NCBI RefSeq assembly: GCF_007362475.1
Contig: NZ_CP041687.1
Span: 310,001-374,000, forward strand
Direction: 5' to 3'
Length of the DNA stretch: 64,000 nt
Source of the DNA: Chryseobacterium sp. SNU WT5
GTDB lineage: Bacteria; Bacteroidota; Bacteroidia; Flavobacteriales; Weeksellaceae
Shown here piece after piece: positions 34,991 through 44,535 of the stretch. Both the position numbers and the translations under genes were made by a program. A model generated the notes under the pieces. It was not told the origin of the DNA. It ran no database searches and saw only the letters and a list, made by a program, of their open reading frames with translations. The first letter of the stretch is position 1; each line of letters opens with the position of its first letter.

Positions 34991-36337
34991 TTATTTTAAA
35001 TACGTTTTAAGTTCACCTTTAGATTTATAGAATTCGATCTCTGCAATTTTATAATCCAAAATGGCATTGGTATAATTATTTTTAGCTTCGACCAAAGCAT
35101 TTTCAGCTTCCAACAGATCGGTAAGCGTTGCTAAACCGTACTGGTAATTGCTTTTGGTATTGGCAGCCACCGTTTCGGCAAGACTTACATTCGCTTTCTG
35201 ACTGTCTAAAGCTGCAAGGCTGTTTTCAATTTGGGATTTGGCATTTTGGTAGGACAGATCCAAACCAAGTTTGGTATCTTTCATATCGACTTCCAGTTTA
35301 TCCAGTTCGATCTGCGCCATGGCCACTCTTGCTTTGGTTGCAAAACCATTAAAAATAGGGATATTCACGCCTAAAGTAATCGCGGAATAATCTGACCAAT
35401 ATACCCCACTTTTTTTCCCGTGGGTTAAAGGAAATTTATCTCCCAACGCCTGATAACTATAATTTGCATTCAAATTAACGGTTGGATAATAAGCCGCTTC
35501 CACCGCCTGTTTGTTATACTGTAAGAGTTCTTTTTGTTTGTTTAAAATCTGAACTTCAGTTCGGTCATCGGTTCCAACCACGTCTGCCAACAAATGAGGC
35601 GTAACTTCCATATCAGTTGCTTCCAGTTGAATTTGAGTTTCAATAGGCATTCCCATGTAAAACTTCAACGCATTTTCTGCCTGGTTAATTCCATTTTGTT
35701 GCTGTTTGATCACCGTGCTGATATTGGTCAAATTAACATTGGTTCGGTCCAAATCTACTTTCTTTGCCAAACCATTATCAAATAAACTCTTGATCACATT
35801 TCTGGCTTTTTCATTGCTCGCAAAACTGCTTTCTAAAGTTTCCTTTTTCTGTTTAATGGTAAAAACCTGAAAATAGGCATTTGAAACTCTTTCGATAATT
35901 TGCTCTTCTGTCAGCTGTTCGTTCAGCTGATAAAATTCTTTGGTTGATTTTGCTGCTTTCAGTCCAATAAAAACTTTCTGATCAAAGATCGCCTGCGACA
36001 GTTGCAAACCCGCTCCGGCATTCCATTTCTGCCCGAAAGAAATAAGCTGAATATTACTAGGCCCACCACTGAAGGCACCAACATCTAAGGCCGATTTCTG
36101 CAAAAGCGGATTGTAGGTAAGGTTTGCCACCCCCGAAATATGAGGCAAAGCGTTCGATTTTGCTTCCATGATTTGGTAGTCGGCATTCCGGACATCCAGT
36201 TTTGCTTTTAGTGCTTCGGCTTTATTTTGAAGCGCATACGTTATGGCATCTTTCAGCGTGACGGTCTGTTGCGCTTTCAGTACGGAAACTGAGATAGCAA
36301 AGAGGCCGACGAAAGCCATTTTTCTCCAATTGGTCAT
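34991..36337 (-). CDS. TolC-family outer-membrane efflux channel
   Basis: 448 aa. A signal peptide (MAFVGLFAISVSVLKA, cleaved before QQTVTL) precedes two structurally repeated helical-hairpin halves typical of TolC, for example NYQYGLATLTDLLEAENALV near the C-terminus. It forms the exit duct for the adjacent RND pump. It lies 98 bp downstream of the TetR gene. Confidence 0.93.
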   Translation of the reverse strand: MTNWRKMAFVGLFAISVSVLKAQQTVTLKDAITYALQNKAEALKAKLDVRNADYQIMEAKSNALPHISGVANLTYNPLLQKSALDVGAFSGGPSNIQLISFGQKWNAGAGLQLSQAIFDQKVFIGLKAAKSTKEFYQLNEQLTEEQIIERVSNAYFQVFTIKQKKETLESSFASNEKARNVIKSLFDNGLAKKVDLDRTNVNLTNISTVIKQQQNGINQAENALKFYMGMPIETQIQLEATDMEVTPHLLADVVGTDDRTEVQILNKQKELLQYNKQAVEAAYYPTVNLNANYSYQALGDKFPLTHGKKSGVYWSDYSAITLGVNIPIFNGFATKARVAMAQIELDKLEVDMKDTKLGLDLSYQNAKSQIENSLAALDSQKANVSLAETVAANTKSNYQYGLATLTDLLEAENALVEAKNNYTNAILDYKIAEIEFYKSKGELKTYLK

Positions 36338-36435
36338 TTTATATTGTTGTTATTTATTACAGTTGATGTTAAAACTTACTTCTTTAGAAATGAATTTTCA
36401 CGCATTTACAAGGAACGATTTTGCGAAATTCACTA

Positions 36436-37038
36436 TTATTTTTGATGAACGTTTTTCAGTACTTCTTTACCTTTTTCAGTGGTAATGGCATTCATATAAA
36501 GCATCAGAGTTTCCTGCATAAAATGTTCTCTTTCAATGACCGCCGTATCAAAAAAGGGCGAACTGTCATAAGACATTACAAGCTGAAAGAAAATTTTAGA
36601 ATAAATTTCTGCATCGAAATCGTCGCGGTAAAATCCCTGTTGTCTTCCTTTTTTAATATTATGAACCAGCACTTCTGAAAACTTTGAAGAAAAATTCAAC
36701 ATATGTTTTTGGAAAATCGCAGGATAATATTTTAATAATTGACGAATCAGAATATTATTATTAGCGTGAGAAACCTTATCGATCTCTTCGTCTCTGCAAA
36801 TCATTCTTTCAATCGCGTTTTCTACGTTGTCATCAAGATACTGAAGTCGGTCGATCACTACTTCCAGTCTATGTTTCAGCACTTCTTCGAGTAATTCCTC
36901 TTTATTCTTATACTTTTGATAAAGGGTTTTCTTTGAAATTCCAAACTCTTTTGCAATCTCATCCATCGTCACGGTTTTGGCGCCGTTTTCAATAAACAGG
37001 TTTGCTGCTTTGCTTAAAAAAATTGTTTTTTCGTCCAT
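36436..37038 (-). CDS. TetR-family regulator of the RND efflux operon
   Basis: 200 aa from the ATG at 37038. A longer reading to 37077 would start inside the promoter and is rejected. The N-terminal helix-turn-helix is TMDEIAKEFGISKKTLYQKY. The C-terminal ligand domain is unspecific. It is the first gene of the run TolC-MFP-RND and is expected to repress it. A consensus promoter overlaps an inverted repeat 11-48 bp upstream, so self-repression is likely. Confidence 0.9.
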   Translation of the reverse strand: MDEKTIFLSKAANLFIENGAKTVTMDEIAKEFGISKKTLYQKYKNKEELLEEVLKHRLEVVIDRLQYLDDNVENAIERMICRDEEIDKVSHANNNILIRQLLKYYPAIFQKHMLNFSSKFSEVLVHNIKKGRQQGFYRDDFDAEIYSKIFFQLVMSYDSSPFFDTAVIEREHFMQETLMLYMNAITTEKGKEVLKNVHQK

Positions 37039-37048
37039 ATTTCGGGTG

Positions 37049-37086
37049 CAAAGATACAAAAGAAAACTAAAAAACAAAATTAGTTT
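37049..37086 (-). promoter_or_regulatory. Consensus promoter with inverted-repeat operator of the efflux operon
   Basis: The minus strand has TTTG (37075-37078), 18 nt, then TATCTTTGC (-7 box 37049-37056), a full match to the Bacteroidetes promoter. An inverted repeat AAACTAA (37064-37070) / TTAGTTT (37080-37086) brackets the -33 element, a good place for the TetR protein. The leader before the ATG would be only a few bases. Confidence 0.65.
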
Positions 37087-37205
37087 CCAAGTTTTTTATC
37101 TCAATGCAACCGATAGATGATATTAATAACAGGATCTAAAAACCTCGCTGTATATTTTTTTTAAACAGTTCAAGTTTCAACTTTCATAACAATTTGGACA
37201 CAAAA

Positions 37206-37226
37206 AAAGCGGCTAAATGCCGCTTT
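37206..37226 (-). terminator. Intrinsic terminator of the porin gene
   Basis: AAAGCGGC (37206-37213) / GCCGCTTT (37219-37226), loop TAAAT, followed on the minus strand by a T7 run. Confidence 0.88.
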
Positions 37227-37274
37227 AGATATAGTAAAGACTTTTGATCTAATAAAGAAAACTCTTAAAGAATA

Positions 37275-38558
37275 TTACTTCACTTTAAACCGCGTCGCAA
37301 AGTTAAGTCCGATCCAGGTCCAGCTTTGCATCGAAGTGGGATCTGCCACGTTTTTGAGACGTTTCATACCATCTGCAGCAAACATTTGAGAATGTCCTAG
37401 TTGCATGGAGAAAATACTAGCCACTTTATAAGTGAACACCAGATCACCTTCGGTTCCTAAATACCGAGAATATTCTTTATTATTTGCAACATCATCTCCC
37501 AATTTTGCATTGCTGGCAAAACCATGAATATTAAAAGCCAAGGCTGCTTTTGGATTAAACTTCCAGGTCAACTTCAAGTAAAAGTCCTTCAACCCCACAC
37601 TGTTAAAATGATTTCCGACGAAAAAATAATCCATAAAACCATTGAACTTATGATTTGTACCGTACATTGGGCTGAAGGAACTATTTTTAGACGGATCTGC
37701 GTTATAATCTGTTCCGGAAAGCCATTCGGTACCCAAAACAAAATTGACATTTGGGTTCAAAATAAAATCAACATTGGCTGAAAACTGATACGCATTTTTG
37801 CTTTGAGCCAACGTATTTTTACCCGTCTGCCAGTAAGCCGATCCAAAAAAGCCTACATTTCCGTAATATTTTTTCGCGTTCATTCCGACGGTCAGTACGC
37901 CGTAATGTGCACCGTCGATATTCTGAACTACATTATTTAATCCAATAACGGAAAGACTTGCTTTCGGCCACAGGTACTGATAGTGAAGAATCTGCATTGA
38001 TTTTGTCCTTTCACCACCGTCCATAATACTGTAGAATTCACGATCCGGTAGATCATTGGCATCGTTGTCATCATTATTATAGGTGACTACAGCTTCCAGT
38101 TTAGACTGTGGATTGAAACGGAAAATTCCTTTGGCTGCATCAAAACTTCGACCTTGCATTTGCCAGTCTAAAGCACCTATCAATCTTTCATCATCGTAAG
38201 AAAGAATTTGTCGGCCCACCTTTAAACCCGTATTCTTCGTGAACTGATATTTTGCCCAGGCTTCATTAATATTAAAACTTCCGCTGCGTTGATTCGTAGA
38301 CGACACTTCTCCCCAAACCCGTGCATCCTGCAGCGACATATACAGCTCCAGATCCTGCCAGTAATAATCCACTCCCAACTGCGCTCTGGAAAACACATTG
38401 GTTTCGGCTTTTTTGTGGTTTGGGATTAGTGTTTTTTGACCATTGTCGAGTTCAGCACGCGTCCGGAAATCAAGGTTGATCTTCAAACTGTCAACCTGAG
38501 CCTGTACAGAGAATGTGAACAACACCACTGTACCGAAGGCAAGAATATGTTTTTTCAT
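37275..38558 (-). CDS. Alginate-export-type outer-membrane porin
   Basis: 427 aa. A signal peptide (MKKHILAFGTVVLFTFSVQA) is followed by a beta-rich sequence with many alternating aromatic strands and the pattern of the alginate_exp porin family: DFRTRAELDNGQ, GLKVGRQILSYDDERLIG, WQMQGRSFDAAKGIF. It ends in a short strand with a terminal-region aromatic (FATRFKVK). Such proteins form 18-strand channels; the substrate here is unknown and no alginate genes are adjacent. It is monocistronic. Confidence 0.85.
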   Translation of the reverse strand: MKKHILAFGTVVLFTFSVQAQVDSLKINLDFRTRAELDNGQKTLIPNHKKAETNVFSRAQLGVDYYWQDLELYMSLQDARVWGEVSSTNQRSGSFNINEAWAKYQFTKNTGLKVGRQILSYDDERLIGALDWQMQGRSFDAAKGIFRFNPQSKLEAVVTYNNDDNDANDLPDREFYSIMDGGERTKSMQILHYQYLWPKASLSVIGLNNVVQNIDGAHYGVLTVGMNAKKYYGNVGFFGSAYWQTGKNTLAQSKNAYQFSANVDFILNPNVNFVLGTEWLSGTDYNADPSKNSSFSPMYGTNHKFNGFMDYFFVGNHFNSVGLKDFYLKLTWKFNPKAALAFNIHGFASNAKLGDDVANNKEYSRYLGTEGDLVFTYKVASIFSMQLGHSQMFAADGMKRLKNVADPTSMQSWTWIGLNFATRFKVK

Positions 38559-38959
38559 AACGATGAGTTGATGGTATTAAAATCTTATTTTTAAATTAAG
38601 ACAAATTTATCCTGATTTGTTAGAGCGAATTTAAAGATAAGCAGGTGAACTATTTAATCGTTAGCAAGGAAAATCTAAATTCCTGCTAAAAATCATTTCC
38701 TCTGATGTAGAAATTCAGGTATTAACCGAAAACACATGGTGGATTTTACTATAGAAAAAATACAAACCAGACCGTGAAGATCTAGAATTCAATGGCTTAA
38801 AAATAATGTATCATCTTTCTGCAAAATAGGTATATCCGTATTCTCATTTTAAAGGAGGTGTACCGTACACGAAATAACACAGTCGGTAATGTGATTACTG
38901 ACTGTTGATTCTTTTTCTAAAAGATAATCGATCTAAAGCAGTTTTTCTCATTTTAAAAA
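38559..38959. other. Gene-free stretch with one hairpin
   Basis: No reading frame of coding character is seen in 401 bp. A stem of 11 bp with one mismatch (CAGTCGGTAAT 38880-38890 / ATTACTGACTG 38894-38904) is followed on the plus strand by TTGATTCTTTTTC. There is no plus-strand gene upstream for it to terminate. Nothing else is recognised. Confidence 0.4.
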
Positions 38960-39787
38960 TTATCCTCTTAATAACTGTTCAAGCTGACGAACGATATCTC
39001 TTGGATGCGCACCTTCCTGCAAAGAATCGGCTGCAATTTTAAAAGCCAGGATCTCAGGTCCCAGTTCTTTTCCTTTTTGCTGAATCATTTGGATGAGTTC
39101 ATTCATTTCAATTTGATAGCCCAACATCATGAAAGAAGAGAGCATTTTTTCGGCAATTTCGGTATCGGTTTCACCGAAGGCTTTTCCGGCGATAACGGGT
39201 AAAAGAAATTCCCCTTCTACAAAAACCTCATCTCCATCCGGGAAATCCTGCACAAACTGCGGGAAATTAAATCTTGTTTTGGCACTGGAAAGAATAAAAT
39301 CTTCGATGAGATCCAGTTCTTCATCAGAGAGATGACTGAAGGCATCTTCATCCTCTTCGTCTTCATCTTCATCGTAAAGATCATCATCATACGAATCTTC
39401 CTCCTCTTCAAAATCATCGCCGTCTTCTTCGGAAAAAAGATCATCGTCCTCATATTCGTCTTCGTCTTCAGCATCGTCCTGCTTCGGATCGACTTTTGTG
39501 GTGGACTGGATCTTCTTCATCTCCTGCTGGACCAGGTTGTAAAACTCGTCGAAACGGAATTCATATTTCTGGTCGAGTTCGTTGAGTTCTTCTTCCACCT
39601 CTTCCAAAAGTTCAGCATCTTCTTCAAAGATCTCCTCTTCCGTAGCGACGTCACGCAGCCAGATCTTGTCCCGTTGCAGCATACTGAATACCCGATAAAT
39701 TACCGCTTCTGCCTGTTTGCGATCTTCATCTTCAATGAGAATATCAAAAGCAGAAAGGTTTTCGAGGTAGAAGTTTTTGTGGATCAT
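38960..39787 (-). CDS. Acidic protein with a long Asp/Glu linker, unknown function
   Basis: 275 aa from ATG 39787 (MIHKNFYLENLSAFD); a start at 39868 would add 27 residues of basic, poorly coding sequence. Residues about 105-155 are almost all Asp/Glu with few others. This acidic linker separates an N-terminal helical region (EVEEELNELDQKYEFRFDEF) from a C-terminal helical domain (AEKMLSSFMMLGYQIEMNEL, DIVRQLEQLL). No signal peptide, so cytoplasmic. No family recognised. The acidic stretch creates a large antisense open frame that is not a gene. Confidence 0.6.
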   Translation of the reverse strand: MIHKNFYLENLSAFDILIEDEDRKQAEAVIYRVFSMLQRDKIWLRDVATEEEIFEEDAELLEEVEEELNELDQKYEFRFDEFYNLVQQEMKKIQSTTKVDPKQDDAEDEDEYEDDDLFSEEDGDDFEEEEDSYDDDLYDEDEDEEDEDAFSHLSDEELDLIEDFILSSAKTRFNFPQFVQDFPDGDEVFVEGEFLLPVIAGKAFGETDTEIAEKMLSSFMMLGYQIEMNELIQMIQQKGKELGPEILAFKIAADSLQEGAHPRDIVRQLEQLLRG

Positions 39788-39967
39788 GGTGGTAGGTTTG
39801 GTGGTTGAAATTGAAGGTGTAAATTTAAGTAAAAAGCCTTTAAAAGTTCTGTTAAAAACATTTTTCATAAAGGGAAATTACTTAAAATTCGCGCTTCAGT
39901 CAATTGAAGAAGTATTTTGGGTTGAAGTTAAGTCTTACAAAAAAATGTAACTTTATTAGTGCAATAA

Positions 39968-42900
39968 CTAACCTACATTTAGTTTCGCGCTTTCTTGCCA
40001 AAGGAAATGTGGTAAATTTTTCTCAAGCTTCCATTTTATAGACATTGGTTTTGACCCCGAATATTCAACGAAATTTACCGGCCCTACAAATACATAACCT
40101 TTTGTAAATCCATCTGCATCACTTTTTGATTCGCGGACAAAGAGTAAAATAGTTTTTTTTCTTTCCAATTGTTTGATGTACGATTTGCCTTTTTCAGAGG
40201 TTGCAGCTGTTTGATTTTGCGACTGCCAATGAAACAAAGAATCATTTATAGCATAATCATCATACATTGTAGTTGGTGAAAAATCTTCTTCAGACTTTTT
40301 TAAATTCACAAATAATGCTTCGCAGTTAAGAGATTTATTTTCTGCAACTCCTTCTCGACTTGAACTTTTCTTTTTTAGAGTACTTAAACGTAGTGCTACT
40401 AAAATTTGATCTCTTGTATATCTAGAATGCAGTTTTAGCGGGAATGCAAATGAAAAATCTTCAAGTGGAAATTCTTCATAATTAATTTGATCAATTTTTA
40501 TTGAAAGAAAATCCCTCACTTCTTTAACCATCGATCTATTTTCTCCGATTTTTCTTAATCCTTCTTCCAATGTTAAATCATTTGATGCCGTTTGGTAAAA
40601 GTCATAAAAAAGCATGGTACCCATCAAGGTATTATTCTCTGTCTTTGGTAACTTTTTTAATTCAAAATTTTGATTTGCCAACTCTAAAATAAAATTAAAA
40701 TAGGATAACGATTCTGTTGCAATCATTTTTTTTGAAAGCATCGATTTATAACTTGCATAATTATCCTTGTTGAATGGAATACGCAAAGCTTCTTCTAAGA
40801 GCTCATTGAATGTATAATTTTTATAGATCTGTTGGAATTTTAAATTATAGATTTTCAAAAAATTACTTAGAGTTAAATCCAGATCAGTATGATTATGAAA
40901 ATTTTGAATCTTTAATACCAATTGTCTTTTTTTAACCGATGTCGCCTTTCTAATATTTTCTATAATAAAATCCTTGGCTTTTTTCTCTAGTACTATTGAG
41001 CAACCTAAAGGTAAATGCGGAAAATCCTGTTCAATTTCTTTTAGAACTGTTGTATTTGTCTTTCCAATTAAAGCGCGGAATTTACTTTCGAAATCATATT
41101 CATCTCTAGCCTGACCTACAAAATCTAATACGGTAAGAACATCTTTTCCATCTGCTAATCTTAACCCTCTTCCGAGTTGTTGCAAAAAAATAGTTAAACT
41201 TTCTGTAGGTCTTAGAAATAATACGGTATCGATTTGTGGTATATCAATACCTTCATTAAAAATATCTACTACAAACAAATAGTTTATTTTTTTTGTGGAA
41301 AATTGATAAATAATTTCCTCACGTTTAGATGAATTTTCGGAAACTAAATATTCAGCTGCTAATCCTACTTCTTCAAATTTACGTTTCATGAATTTCGCGT
41401 GCTCGATACTAATACAAAAACCAACAGCAGAAACTAACTTAAAATCTTTTGTATAATTATTTAAATTCTTAATAATATCACCAACTCTAATATCATTTTG
41501 AGTAAAAATTTTAGTCAGTTCCTCCGAATCATATTTTCCGTTGGTCCATTTAACCCGTGAATAATCGATCGAATCGGAAATTCCAAAATATTGGAAAGGA
41601 CAAAGAAGTTTATTATTGAGTGCATCAGGAAGACGAATTTCTGCGGCAATTCTATCATTAAAGTCTGGCAAAATACTTTTACCATCCATCCTTTCTGGAG
41701 TCGCAGTAAGACCTAAAAGAATAGTTGGTTTAAAATAATTGAGAATTTTTTGATAGGTTGAAGCTTGACCATGATGTGCTTCATCAAGAATTATATAATC
41801 AAAATAATTTGTGGTGCAAAAAGTTTCAAATTTTAATTTACTTAAAGTCTGAACAGTTGCAAAGACTGAATTTTTTGACGTAGGATAATATCCGCTTCCA
41901 TACAGTTCACCGAAATTTTGATCTTTAAGTACATTTCTGAATGTATGAAGAGATTGTTTTAGGATTTCAATTCGATGGGCAATAAACAGAAATTTAGTAT
42001 TCGGATTTTCACGTAAATAATTTTTAAAATCAAAAGCAGCAATCATTGTCTTTCCAGTTCCTGTTGCTGCGACAATCAGATTTTTAAATGAATGATGAAC
42101 CGTTCTTTCAACCTTTAACTTTTCTAAAATTTCTGACTGATAATGATAAGGTTTCAAATCAAAAAATCTCACGATTTCTAAAGTTGCCTTCCCTAGTTTA
42201 TTATTTTGAAGTGCATTATCTAAAAGCTCTAACTTAGACTCATCATACAACTCAAACTCTGCATTGTTCCAATACGATTCAAATGTTTTTTGAAATTTGT
42301 CAATAATATGTGGAATTTCTTTGGTCGTTACTTTTACATTCCATTCTAATCCATCTGTTAAGGCTGATCTGGAAAAATTTGAGGACCCAATATAACCTGT
42401 ATGAAAGCCTGAATTTCTAAAAAACAAATAAGCTTTTGCATGTAAACGTTCATTGGAGTTGTTGTAAGAAACTTTTATTTCAGTATTGGGAAGTTTAGAT
42501 AATTCATGAATTGCCTTTGCATCTGTGGCGCCCATATAGGTAGTTGTAATTACGCGTAATTTCCCACCTCTTTTTGTAAATTCTTCAAACGCATCGCGCA
42601 AAATAACTATTGCCTTCCATTTAATAAAAGAGACCAATAAATCTATTCTATCAGAAGATCGAATTTCCTTTTTTAATTCTCCATCCAATGATAAACCTAC
42701 ATTTCCGCCGGTGAATAATTCACTTTGAGTCAATCGTGTTAGTGGCATTATCTCTTTTAAATGAAGCTTGACATCAGTATAATCAGAATTCAATTTTTCA
42801 AGAACACCTTCTAGAATTAAACCATCTGCATGTACTAAATCTTCCTTAAATTCATAACTTGAAATCTCTTGTGTAAGATATTTCAGAATTTTGTTTGTAA

Positions 42901-43117
42901 TTTCAATTTGTTTTGAAACCAATAAATCTTTTTTTTCAGACTTAATTAAGTTCAGTGCTTTTTTGATCGCTTTCCCTAAATGCATCGTAAGAAAATGAAC
43001 TGCTTCATTCGTATCTAGTTTTTTTTGATCAGCAATGTAAAATTCATTTCTATCAATTACGTCAAGACGCTTTTTAAGAGCGTCTGTTATCAGACTTTCA
43101 TATATCCCTAAATTCAT
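39968..43117 (-). CDS. PLD nuclease-DEAH helicase-DUF3427 protein
   Basis: 1049 aa, three parts. Residues about 165-265 hold an HKD (phospholipase D-type) nuclease motif, ERLHAKAYLFFRNSG followed by GSSNFSRSAL. Residues about 325-690 are an SF2 helicase: Walker A VAATGTGKTMIAAF, box II ILDEAHHG, GLTATPERMDG, and motif VI QQLGRGLRLADG. The C-terminal 330 residues match DUF3427. Proteins with this order are scattered through bacteria, often beside defence genes, and are suspected to act on foreign or damaged DNA; this is not proven. It stands alone beside degraded DNA, upstream of a tRNA region. Confidence 0.85.
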   Translation of the reverse strand: MNLGIYESLITDALKKRLDVIDRNEFYIADQKKLDTNEAVHFLTMHLGKAIKKALNLIKSEKKDLLVSKQIEITNKILKYLTQEISSYEFKEDLVHADGLILEGVLEKLNSDYTDVKLHLKEIMPLTRLTQSELFTGGNVGLSLDGELKKEIRSSDRIDLLVSFIKWKAIVILRDAFEEFTKRGGKLRVITTTYMGATDAKAIHELSKLPNTEIKVSYNNSNERLHAKAYLFFRNSGFHTGYIGSSNFSRSALTDGLEWNVKVTTKEIPHIIDKFQKTFESYWNNAEFELYDESKLELLDNALQNNKLGKATLEIVRFFDLKPYHYQSEILEKLKVERTVHHSFKNLIVAATGTGKTMIAAFDFKNYLRENPNTKFLFIAHRIEILKQSLHTFRNVLKDQNFGELYGSGYYPTSKNSVFATVQTLSKLKFETFCTTNYFDYIILDEAHHGQASTYQKILNYFKPTILLGLTATPERMDGKSILPDFNDRIAAEIRLPDALNNKLLCPFQYFGISDSIDYSRVKWTNGKYDSEELTKIFTQNDIRVGDIIKNLNNYTKDFKLVSAVGFCISIEHAKFMKRKFEEVGLAAEYLVSENSSKREEIIYQFSTKKINYLFVVDIFNEGIDIPQIDTVLFLRPTESLTIFLQQLGRGLRLADGKDVLTVLDFVGQARDEYDFESKFRALIGKTNTTVLKEIEQDFPHLPLGCSIVLEKKAKDFIIENIRKATSVKKRQLVLKIQNFHNHTDLDLTLSNFLKIYNLKFQQIYKNYTFNELLEEALRIPFNKDNYASYKSMLSKKMIATESLSYFNFILELANQNFELKKLPKTENNTLMGTMLFYDFYQTASNDLTLEEGLRKIGENRSMVKEVRDFLSIKIDQINYEEFPLEDFSFAFPLKLHSRYTRDQILVALRLSTLKKKSSSREGVAENKSLNCEALFVNLKKSEEDFSPTTMYDDYAINDSLFHWQSQNQTAATSEKGKSYIKQLERKKTILLFVRESKSDADGFTKGYVFVGPVNFVEYSGSKPMSIKWKLEKNLPHFLWQESAKLNVG

Positions 43118-43471
43118 AGTATCTTTTTATCCCGTTTTATCATATCTGAATCCTAAAGAAAATAAAAATTTAGGAAAATTATTCTCCATTTTAAGTGATT
43201 CTGTATTCAAAGCTTTAGAAAAGCCCGTCACTACATTTCATTATTTTAGTTAAGGATCATAAATATATAAAACATTCTTCATTGTGCAATATAATGAACA
43301 AGATTACATCCTGAATGTAGGACTTCACATTATAAAAAGGCCCTATAGATGAATCAACCACAAATTGATTTTAACAACGAGAATTATTTAATGAAGAGAT
43401 AAGAAAAAAAAACTACCTCAAGGTAAGTGCTTCTAAGGTTTACAAAAGAACTACAACTATTAAGAAAGAAT
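43118..43471. other. Non-coding stretch with a terminator-like relic
   Basis: No plausible gene. At 43403-43434 an A-run is followed by a short stem and GTAAGTGCTTCTA. This resembles a decayed copy of the tRNA-tail terminators found at 44536-44561 and 44925-44950. Confidence 0.35.
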
Positions 43472-43645
43472 CTATAATTGAATAAATTCAGATTCAATTT
43501 TATCAATCACTTTTTGTGGAATGTTTTGTTTTTCTGAAAATGATCTAAATAATTGAGTTGCCGAAAGTACATTATCAATAGTGGCATTGGGATTTTTCAC
43601 CGCAACTTGCGCAGTGAATAATCCGGATGTTAACCGTAAAAAAAA
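43472..43645 (-). pseudogene. C-terminal gene remnant after the DUF2383 gene
   Basis: The frame that ends the DUF2383 protein at TGA (43646-43648) stays open for 57 more codons. It reads like a protein end: GLFTAQVAVKNPNATIDNVL, then ATQLFRSFSEKQNIPQKVID and a hydrophilic helix to TAG (43472-43474). There is no start codon suitable for an independent gene. It is probably the leftover 3' end of another gene. Family not recognised. Chance in-frame joining is possible. Confidence 0.45.
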
Positions 43646-44104
43646 TCACTCTGTCTCATTATTTTCCTCCAGGCTTTCGAATTTTCTATAGGAGGCTTTT
43701 AGTTCATGAAGTTGATCCTGAACAACCTTGCTGCTTTCCGGACAAAGATCACCACTATCCAGCGCTTTTTCAAAAGCTTTGATCGCGGCACCCTCACCAA
43801 AAAGAACATTCTCCAGGGTTACTTCGCCTTTATCGAAAGACAATGAATTTTTTACATCGATCCAGGTTCTGTGCAAACCTCCTGCAACCGTTGCAGTATC
43901 ATTTGGATCTCCGCCTTTTTCCGTAATAAGAGTGGAAAGTTCTGTTCGAAACCTGTTAGACTGAATCACCCCGTGATCATACTCGTCCCGAAGTTTAGGA
44001 TAAGAGGAAATCATCTTGGCATCCACATTCTTAAATCCTTCTAAGCGGTCGTTGGTGATCTGTAGCAGATTGTTCAGAACGTCTACTGTTTTATTATTTT
44101 CCAT
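43646..44104 (-). CDS. DUF2383 (PA2169-type) four-helix-bundle protein
   Basis: 152 aa from ATG 44104 (MENNKTVDVLNNLLQITNDR). The pattern of DUF2383 is seen: LNNLLQITNDRLEGFKNV, LHRTWIDVKNSLSF, and GEGAAIKAFEKALDSGDL, with a ferritin-like spacing of acidic residues. The fold is a helical bundle; the function is uncertain, and members are often stress-induced. An earlier start at 44143 lacks family similarity. It lies between a repeat copy and a gene remnant. Confidence 0.82.
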   Translation of the reverse strand: MENNKTVDVLNNLLQITNDRLEGFKNVDAKMISSYPKLRDEYDHGVIQSNRFRTELSTLITEKGGDPNDTATVAGGLHRTWIDVKNSLSFDKGEVTLENVLFGEGAAIKAFEKALDSGDLCPESSKVVQDQLHELKASYRKFESLEENNETE

Positions 44105-44196
44105 GTCAGAGTATTTTGGGGTTAATATCTTTTCGAAGTACAATTTAAAGACCGTTACAGATATCTTTCAAAGTTTATCAGGTGCAAAGAAATAAT

Positions 44197-44386
44197 AATG
44201 GATATCCGTTTTCAATGATGTTGTAAATTTTAAACGCAATCCCGATAGTCATCGGGACGCAAAGATTTAGTTACAAAAATGCTGCTTTACACGCGTTTTT
44301 TGAGTTTCGCAACGGTATTTCATTTAGCAAAGTCCGCAGAGAAAATACAATAAATGACGATTTGCGGATATACATGAAATAATATT
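44197..44386 (-). repeat. Dispersed repeat, copy 2 (about 190 bp, inverted to copy 1)
   Basis: The reverse complement of this segment aligns to 3730-3920 over its full length. The shared hairpin is at 44240-44257 (TCCCGATAGTCATCGGGA). It starts 93 bp upstream of the DUF2383 start codon. Differences are spread evenly, as expected of an old repeat rather than a recent transposition. Confidence 0.75.
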
Positions 44387-44535
44387 AATCTTCCGAAGAT
44401 TAAAAACTTAAATAGTTTAAAGATAGAAAGAAATGCAATGCGGTGTTTTTAAAATAGGAGGCTTAGAAAGATATTTCTGAGAAAAGTTTGTTGTACCTAT
44501 ATTGTACATAAGAGAAATTTGAACCCATCAAAAAA

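Noticed and set aside
39332-39808. Long plus-strand open frame opposite the acidic protein
   Set aside because: GAA/GAT-rich codons read in reverse give Phe/Ile-rich frames without stops; it is a composition shadow.
43339-43347. GGCCCTATA as a possible tRNA 5' start relic
   Set aside because: Only nine bases match, on the wrong strand relative to the other tRNA relics, with no cloverleaf after it.
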